A stretch of 46,118 nt of DNA, taken from positions 1 through 46,118 of the forward strand of contig CBDCRK010000028.1 of the NCBI GenBank assembly GCA_965220955.1. Reading direction: 5' to 3'. Positions 41,443 through 46,118 of this stretch are shown here, piece after piece (the stretch's first letter is position 1; each line of letters starts with the position of its first letter). This DNA comes from CBDCRK01 sp965220955. Its GTDB lineage: Bacteria; Desulfobacterota; Binatia; Bin18; CBDCRK01. The position numbers and the translations under genes were made by a program. The notes below the pieces were generated by a model that searched no databases, was not told the origin of the DNA, and was given only the letters and a program-made list of their open reading frames with translations.

Positions 41443-42347
41443 GAATTCCATAAATCCTCAAAGAAAACACCGGCGCCTTCCCAGAAAAACCACTGTTCGG
41501 GCCTTGCCCGAATGGCCTCTTCTAAGAGCTGGACGCAGTGATGGAAAGCATCATCTATATCTTGGGGGGCCGCTGTGGGCCAGATTGGTTCGAGAAAGCG
41601 AAAAGTCCTCTGGTTGTTTTCGTTAAGCGACACAAAAAAAGGCACAATGGGCACCTGCGCTCGAGCGGCAATGATGAAAGCCCCATAGGGGAAACGAGCC
41701 GGGTAGCCAAAGAACCTGGCCCGCTTGGTCCTGGCCGTGAGGTGAGGAGGAGTATCCAGCGCTATATAGAGAAAGGCCCCGTGACGGACGGCTGTTAAAG
41801 CTGCCCTTACATCTTTGCCACTGAGCAACGGTGGAGAACCCAGGGCGCGAGCAATGCACCATCCCCGGAAGCGAAAATACCAGTATTGGGAGGGGAGGCC
41901 GGGAAAATCTTCTTTAGCCACCGGCCGCATAATGGCTTGAGGCGTAAGCCCCAGGGCACGAAGGAAGGGAAAAACGAAAAATCCTCCTCCCAGGTGAGCG
42001 CTTAAGAGAACCGCTCCTTTGCCCTGACGCCTCACCGCTTCGATATGCTCCCTGCCCTCGACCTGTATAGACTTTGCTACCCGCCTGAACGGCTGGGTGA
42101 GAAACAGATAGGCATCCAACTCATCACAGGAAGTGATCTCGGCAATGCCCTCCATAAAAGGCTTGCGGGTCTCTCCCAGAAGCTTCTGGGCATAGGTTGC
42201 GGCTATAGGGGTAGCAGGTGAGGAGTTCCACCAGGCTCGCAGGCGACCCCGCAGCCGGGCCAGCTTATAAGCCACCGGCAGGGGGAAAAGGCTCAGGGCC
42301 GGAAGGATCACAAAGTAGTCGATCAGGTAAAGAAAATTCCACCACAT
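41439..42347 (-). CDS. LpxL/HtrB-like lysophospholipid acyltransferase
   Basis: I take ATG 42347 (MWWNFLYLIDYFVI) as a working start; longer frames to 42527 run into the previous gene and a 12-bp tandem repeat (42392-42415). The 302-residue protein has an N-terminal membrane helix and the acyltransferase block: KGAVLLSAHLGGGFFVFP supplies the catalytic His in HLGGG (the usual Glu/Asp four residues on is not obvious), then GAFLYIALDTPPHL, FPYGAFIIAARAQVPIVPFF and PEQWFFWEG. It matches late acyltransferases of lipid A or related LABLAT enzymes. It probably acylates an envelope lipid. It directly follows the Wzt-like ABC gene on the minus strand, fitting an LPS context. Confidence 0.75.
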   Translation of the reverse strand: MWWNFLYLIDYFVILPALSLFPLPVAYKLARLRGRLRAWWNSSPATPIAATYAQKLLGETRKPFMEGIAEITSCDELDAYLFLTQPFRRVAKSIQVEGREHIEAVRRQGKGAVLLSAHLGGGFFVFPFLRALGLTPQAIMRPVAKEDFPGLPSQYWYFRFRGWCIARALGSPPLLSGKDVRAALTAVRHGAFLYIALDTPPHLTARTKRARFFGYPARFPYGAFIIAARAQVPIVPFFVSLNENNQRTFRFLEPIWPTAAPQDIDDAFHHCVQLLEEAIRARPEQWFFWEGAGVFFEDLWNS

Positions 42348-42459
42348 TGCGCGCCGAAAGAGGCTTGCCGACCGGAAAGGACCTTGCCAAAGGGCTCGCC
42401 GAAGGGCTCGCCGAAAAGCCTGCTCATGCCACCGCAAGAGACACTCGGGTGTTCCACAG

Positions 42460-43671
42460 CTAGGGCAGCACCCAGCGGTGAGGAAGCCGGCAAAGCCCCA
42501 CCTCTCTGGTCTCCCCCCGCACCACAATCTCCCGCTCTACCGTAGCAAAGACTCTAAGGCCGGCTCCATCCAGGCAATGCACACGCACAAGGTATCTTCC
42601 TGGCAGGAGGCTCAGCGTTGGGAGTTCATACTGTATGCTATAAAGACGTTCTTCAGTCTGCCGGGGGGTTACGCCATCCATGTCTGTGGATACCCCATAG
42701 ACGGGAACTCCATCGGTCCGTAGCAGGCCAATTCCAACCACAGGCGGGTTTTCTTCTCCCCTTCCCACCTCTACTGCAACCTCCACCCGCAGAGGCTCGC
42801 CCAGGCGAAATTCCCGGGGCTTCCTCTGCCTTACCGTTGAGCACTCGTACTCCTCTCACTCGGTTTTCCCCGGCCAAAAGGGAAGCCTCGGCCCCTATTT
42901 CCGGCCTCTTTTTCCTTCTCCCTTTCCTGGTCCTCAAGGTATTCGAGATACTCCTGCACCACAGTGTGAGCGGCTCCTACGGATTGAGCCCGTCCGTGAT
43001 GTAGCCACAGAGCCTGCTGGCAAAGCTTTTTGACCTGAAAGCTACTATGAGAGCAAAAAATAAGGGTTCCTCTCCTGGCCAGAAAGCTCTCCATCCAACG
43101 GAGGCATTTCTTCTGAAAGGCCTCGTCTCCCACTGCCAGCACCTCATCCGTTACCAGAATCTCTGGTTCTACAGCCGTAGCCAGGGCAAAAGCCAAACGC
43201 AGGGTCATGCCAGTAGAGTAGGTCTTGAGGGGGCGGTCAATAAACTCGCCAATATTGGCAAAATCGAGAATGTCCGGGATGCGCCCTTTTAGCTCTTCTT
43301 GAGCCAGCCCCAGCAGGGCTCCAGACAGATGGAGGTTTTCCCGGCCGGTATATTCAGGATGAAAGCCAATCCCCAGCTCCAGAAGCGCTCCTACACCGCC
43401 CCTGCACCGAGACCTGGCCCTGTGAGGGTAGGGTTACTCCGCATAGCAGTTTCAAGAGCGTGCTTTTTCCGGCTCCGTTCTCTCCAATAACCCCCCAGGA
43501 CTCCCCCTTTTTTATTTGCAGAGAGACGTCCTGCAAAGCCCAGAACTCCTGGGAGAGGCGTTTACGGCCCAGGAAAAATATCTCTTTGAGGTGATCGAGG
43601 TGACGGTTATAGACCCGATAGCACTTTCCCAGCTGTCTGGTCTCAATCAAGGTCTGGTCCTGTAGCCTCAT
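42460..43671 (-). pseudogene. Wzt-like O-antigen ABC transporter ATPase, three frameshifts
   Basis: The N-terminal frame (from ATG 43671) has LGKCYRVYNRHLDHLKEIFF and Walker A GENGAGKST. A second frame then carries LELGIGFHPEYTGRENLHLS, the signature STGM and Walker B ILVTDEVLAVGDEAF. A third has GENRVRGVRVLNGKAEEAP, and a fourth the Wzt C-terminal domain (EFRLGEPLRVEV and VVGIGLLRTDGVPVYGVST). Joined, this is a complete Wzt ATPase with its carbohydrate-binding domain, about 400 residues. The shifts lie near 43395, 42920 and 42815 and each fits one extra base. The cognate permease gene is not beside it. A decayed gene is the simplest view. Confidence 0.85.
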
Positions 43672-43762
43672 TCCTGGAATGAATTACCCACCCACCAGTG
43701 AAAAGTCAACTCATTGGTAAGGGTAAAGTCTTCATACTTGAATAGTGTCATATACCCAAGCA

Positions 43763-44108
43763 TTATCCCATTTTCATGTCTGTCTGTTCGGAGCGCCAAG
43801 TGATATCCTTCGTTTCAATTGGGATCTCTTCCAGGATGGCTTGCATTAGGATGGCTATAGCCTCGGATACAAGCTTGCTCTTGGGCACCTGTAGCAAAAG
43901 ATTGCCGGTTTTCAGACCATACGTTGCTACCACCAGGTCTCCACTCTTGAGCTGGATCAGTGTCCCAATCGAGGGCTCTGGTTCGCTTAAGGGGTCGAGA
44001 TCCTCCATGGTGACAGGCACAAGCTGGCGGAGTTGCTCTTGGGCAATGCTTGCCTTGTAGCATGGGAATAACCTCTTCGTTGAGGGCCTCTGGCTTAGCG
44101 CGTTGCAT
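43763..44108 (-). pseudogene. Unknown small gene with a frameshift
   Basis: From ATG 44108, preceded by AAGGAG, a frame reads MQRAKPEALNEEVIPMLQ; its natural continuation (ASIAQEQLRQLVPVTMEDL, then IGTLIQLKSGDLVVATYGLK and PKSKLVSEAIAILMQAILEE) is in another frame to 43763. One base too many, in GG near 44054, would explain the break. The joined product has about 114 residues and no membrane segment. I do not recognise the family. It lies 74 bases downstream of the small coiled-coil gene on the same strand. Confidence 0.6.
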
Positions 44109-44181
44109 AGTCAACTCTCCTTACAATCGCTTCACAATGCTCTGACCCGAGGGGGAGGCAGTTCCACCCCTTAGGGCGATG

Positions 44182-44448
44182 TTAGGGCGATGTTCGCACA
44201 AGCAGTTCCCGTATGCCTGCCCCTATATCCTCTAGAGCCTTGCCCTGCTGCTCCAAAGCCTTGCCTATGTCTTTCAGGGCCTCACCCTGTTGCTCTAGGG
44301 CCTTGCCTATGTCTCTCAGGGCCTCACCCTGCTGCTCAACCTGCTTGTCACGGCGTGCCCCGGTCAGCTCCATCCAACGTAGCCCGTAGAAGATCAGTAG
44401 CAACTGGGCATAATAAGCGCTTATGGATAACCCCTCGAATAGTGTCAT
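44182..44448 (-). CDS. Small protein with membrane-like segment and 14-residue coiled-coil repeats
   Basis: The 88-residue product starts with a hydrophobic stretch (ISAYYAQLLLIFYGLRW, about residues 9-25), probably a membrane anchor, and then three nearly identical 14-residue units of the type EQQGEALKDIGKAL, forming a regular amphipathic coiled coil. The repeat is visible in the DNA as 42-bp units. A purine-rich AAGAGAG lies before the ATG. I do not recognise the family. The unit length of two heptads suggests a homo-oligomeric rod at a membrane. It precedes the frameshifted unknown gene. Confidence 0.65.
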   Translation of the reverse strand: MTLFEGLSISAYYAQLLLIFYGLRWMELTGARRDKQVEQQGEALRDIGKALEQQGEALKDIGKALEQQGKALEDIGAGIRELLVRTSP

Positions 44449-44669
44449 AACTCTCTTTCTTCCTTCCCAGCAGGCTTTCTTATATCATCTGCCAGACCTT
44501 ATCAAAATCCATTAGGATTTCCTTTCATTTGTCCTGCTCCCAGCAAAGAACAGGAAGGCTCAAGGGGGTCCTTCCGAGCCTCGAAAGAAAGCCTGCGGGA
44601 ACGGGACAAGCGATCAGCAAATTTTGGGAATTATACAATAGTGACCAAGCGGGGAGTGTCACAAACAGC

Positions 44670-44697
44670 ACGGCCCCGGGATTTCTCCCAGGGCCGT
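44670..44697 (+). terminator. GC-rich stem-loop before the tRNA remnant
   Basis: ACGGCCC (44670-44676) pairs with GGGCCGT (44691-44697), and an inner GGGA/TCCC stem (44678-44681, 44686-44689) extends it with single-base bulges. It is followed by TGTTGG, not a T-run, so terminator function is uncertain. Confidence 0.5.
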
Positions 44698-44701
44698 TGT
44701 T

Positions 44702-44775
44702 GGAGGTGTAGCTCAATCGGACAGAGCAGTGGCCTAAATCACCATCAGATGTGGGTTCGAATGCCGCCGCCCCCG
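44702..44775 (+). pseudogene. Degenerate tRNA (probable tRNA-Arg-type remnant)
   Basis: The order of elements is that of a tRNA: acceptor GGAGGTG/CGCCCCC (one A-C mismatch), D stem GCTC/GAGC, TTCGAAT T loop. The anticodon stem GTGGC/ACCAT has a mismatch and the loop CTAAATC would give AAA, which is not a normal bacterial anticodon. The T stem also has a mismatch and ACT replaces CCA. The flanks resemble tRNA-Arg(TCT) with changes in the anticodon arm. It is probably non-functional. Confidence 0.6.
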
Positions 44776-44791
44776 ACTCACACCTTCTTGT

Positions 44792-44947
44792 CTAATTTTG
44801 TGTCCGGCCGCCTTGCAGAATGCTGGCACTTGCCAGGGCTTCGGGCGTGGCGTTGATGATATTGAGGAACTCGGTTGGCCGATCCCCCGGCCACGGGAAG
44901 GACGGTTCACCTGGCACCTTCTTTGCTTGTTGTGATTTTCTGTTCAT
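44792..44947 (-). CDS. Possible 51-residue small protein
   Basis: From ATG 44947, preceded by GGGGAAGGA, a frame gives MNRKSQQAKKVPGEPSFPWP and later PTEFLNIINATPEALASASI before TAG at 44792. It has a basic start, a Pro-rich middle and a short helix. The ribosome site and sensible codon use favour a real gene; the short length and lack of a known family are against it. It lies between the tRNA remnant and the MITE-like repeat. Confidence 0.4.
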   Translation of the reverse strand: MNRKSQQAKKVPGEPSFPWPGDRPTEFLNIINATPEALASASILQGGRTQN

Positions 44948-45048
44948 TTCGGTTTTCCTTCCCCTTTTTGTATGGTTCCGAGGGAAGAAAGAAATATCGT
45001 TCCTTCCTTCCTATACCATACTCACCGTTACTCACCACTTCATATTTC

Positions 45049-45209
45049 GGTAGTGTCTCACATTGAAATCCGGGACTGATTCACGCCCGGCGGGCGCCCC
45101 CCACCCGCCCCCTCTAGGGGGGAGGGAAGTGCTGCACCCTCTCCCTCTGGGAGAGGGTGCCTACCCGCAGGGTAGGCGGGTGAGGGAAAATTCAAACTGA
45201 GACACTACC
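45049..45209. mobile_element. MITE-like element, 161 bp with terminal inverted repeats
   Basis: GGTAGTGTCTCA at 45049-45060 is inverted at 45198-45209 (TGAGACACTACC), and similarity continues inward (TTGAAA versus TTCAAA). The interior has further hairpins, including CACCCTCTCCC-TCT-GGGAGAGGGTG (45134-45158) and CCTACCC-GCA-GGGTAGG. It encodes nothing. No clear target duplication was seen. Such elements are moved by a transposase coded elsewhere. Confidence 0.7.
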
Positions 45210-45566
45210 CAATTTCTCTTGACTTCTCTGCCAGCAGGTGCGAGCCTGCTGGGCACGAACACTTTTCGGGAATCCGCTGAGTCGGGTTGCCCGCCAAATA
45301 GAATAGCCGCTAGCCCGGCGTGGGGTAGCTCTCCTGCGTGGCAAAAAACCGCCCCAAAAACCTGCTAAATGCCTGTAAGTTCCTGTAATTTAAGGATAAT
45401 TGAATAAACTGGCGACCACTAATGTGGCCAAAAAGTGGACAATTTAGACCAAATAATGCCAAATAGTGCCATACCAGGCATGTCCTCTTCTTGACAGAGA
45501 GAGGGGAAAACTGTTAGGGATATCAAGACTTTTGCACTTGCAGGGGAAGGACCAGTTGGGTGCGCT
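45210..45566. other. Intergenic region before the last gene
   Basis: No gene is evident in these 357 bases. A TTGACA at about 45493 with a TAGGGATAT-like stretch roughly 17 bases on could be the promoter of the downstream gene. Short GCCAAATA-type repeats occur around 45455-45470 (GCCAAATAATGCCAAATAGTG). Confidence 0.4.
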
Positions 45567-46076
45567 GTGGTGCGCGGAATTGTTGGACTTGCTGTTGGGC
45601 TGCTGGTGGTAGGAGCCGTTGCTCTTTATGTCATCCCGAATCTGGGCCTTCGTACTCCCCACCCCTTGACTCCTGAGGAAGAACTCCAGTTCTTGGAAAA
45701 TCGGGTACGGCAATACTGGCAGGCCAGAGCCAAAGATGATATGCCCACGGCTTTCGAGTTCGAGGACCCTGTCCGCCAAAAGAGGTTTGGCGTAAGCGGA
45801 TACTGGCGAAGTGTGGGGGGGGCGATGCGGATAGAACATGTCAATGTGCTGAGGGTTACTATCTGTCCGGGAGGGGAGCTGGCAGATGCCAGGCTGCGGA
45901 TGCGATATGAGGCCTGGATTACGGGGACTAAGCCTATTCGGGCCACAACTTACAGGACGGACAACTGGCAAAAGCTGGACGGTACATGGTACCATGTACT
46001 CGACTTTCGCCCTATAAGGGCAAAAAGGCCGATAATCCAGGGGACTAATCCCGAAATTACCTGTACAGAGAGATGA
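45567..46076 (+). CDS. Membrane-anchored protein of unknown function
   Basis: The product of about 169 residues starts at GTG 45567 (or the next codon, GTG 45570). It has one N-terminal membrane helix (GLAVGLLVVGAVALYVIPNL) and a soluble rest. The latter begins with LTPEEELQFLENRVRQYWQA and has FGVSGYWRSVGGAMRIEHVN, DARLRMRYEAWITG and DGTWYHVLDFRP, an alternating strand pattern like that of NTF2-like or DUF4440-type cone folds. I cannot name a family with confidence. The ribosome site is not well placed (AGGGGAAGG about 17 bases upstream). The last 42 bases of the window after it hold a TTGACA but no gene start. Confidence 0.65.
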   Translation: MVRGIVGLAVGLLVVGAVALYVIPNLGLRTPHPLTPEEELQFLENRVRQYWQARAKDDMPTAFEFEDPVRQKRFGVSGYWRSVGGAMRIEHVNVLRVTICPGGELADARLRMRYEAWITGTKPIRATTYRTDNWQKLDGTWYHVLDFRPIRAKRPIIQGTNPEITCTER

Positions 46077-46118
46077 GGAAAGATGGGTCTTTGCCTTGAC
46101 AGAGGGGCATTAGTCCAG

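Noticed and set aside
45444..45995. Minus-strand frame of 183 codons over the last gene
   Set aside because: The plus-strand frame has a membrane anchor and protein-like patterning; the minus frame does not and crosses a likely promoter.

Overview
The window reads as a chromosomal contig from an uncultured Gram-negative (diderm) bacterium of moderate GC. Lipid A and heptose genes (lpxA, gmhA, an LpxL-like acyltransferase, a Wzt-like O-antigen ABC ATPase) and a type II secretion operon show an outer membrane. Many flavin-dependent luciferase-like oxidoreductases, short-chain dehydrogenases, a PaaG-like hydratase, amidohydrolases and a phosphotriesterase-like lactonase suggest a metabolically broad environmental lineage of the Tectomicrobia, Rokubacteria or deltaproteobacterial kind. 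That placement is inference; no decisive phylogenetic marker was compared.

Layout. 1-3.4 kb: the tail of an ABC-2 permease, a lipoprotein, a phosphotriesterase-family enzyme and an HU protein. 3.4-9.5 kb: a minus-strand series of a membrane-anchored B12/radical-SAM protein, ptsP, thiD and a PHP-domain protein. 9.9-11 kb: an XRE regulator and a bolA-grxD pair. 11-16.5 kb: catabolic-type oxidoreductases (two LLM enzymes, an enoyl-CoA hydratase-like protein, an SDR) and NnrU. 16.7-21.1 kb: a housekeeping block with tRNA-Pro, plsY, tRNA-Ser, SRP RNA, dnaX, ybaB, recR and a tRNA-Asn gene interrupted by an ORF-less group I intron. 21.2-26.1 kb: an accessory region with a decayed zinc-ribbon gene, a YprB-like exonuclease, a TPR protein, a frameshifted VOC gene and a Panacea-type toxin-antitoxin cassette flanked by 34-bp direct repeats. 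26.1-30.6 kb: a Rieske protein, a GFA-family protein, a 3-hydroxyisobutyrate-type dehydrogenase, a cyclase-family hydrolase and an amidohydrolase. 30.7-34.5 kb: tRNA-Cys, lpxA, yacG, tRNA-Gly, a solitary 5S rRNA, gmhA, a conserved protein of unknown role and a cytidylate-kinase-like protein. 34.6-41.4 kb: a compact type II secretion operon gspF-G-L-M-C-D without gspE or the minor pseudopilins. 41.4-46.1 kb: an LpxL-like acyltransferase, a multiply frameshifted Wzt-like ABC gene, small unknown genes, a tRNA remnant, a MITE-like repeat and a membrane-anchored unknown.

The most notable signals are the intron-bearing tRNA-Asn, the repeat-flanked Panacea cassette, a set of six frameshifts that all have the sign of a single extra base and all lie in accessory genes, and several short tandem repeats placed at or just before start codons.
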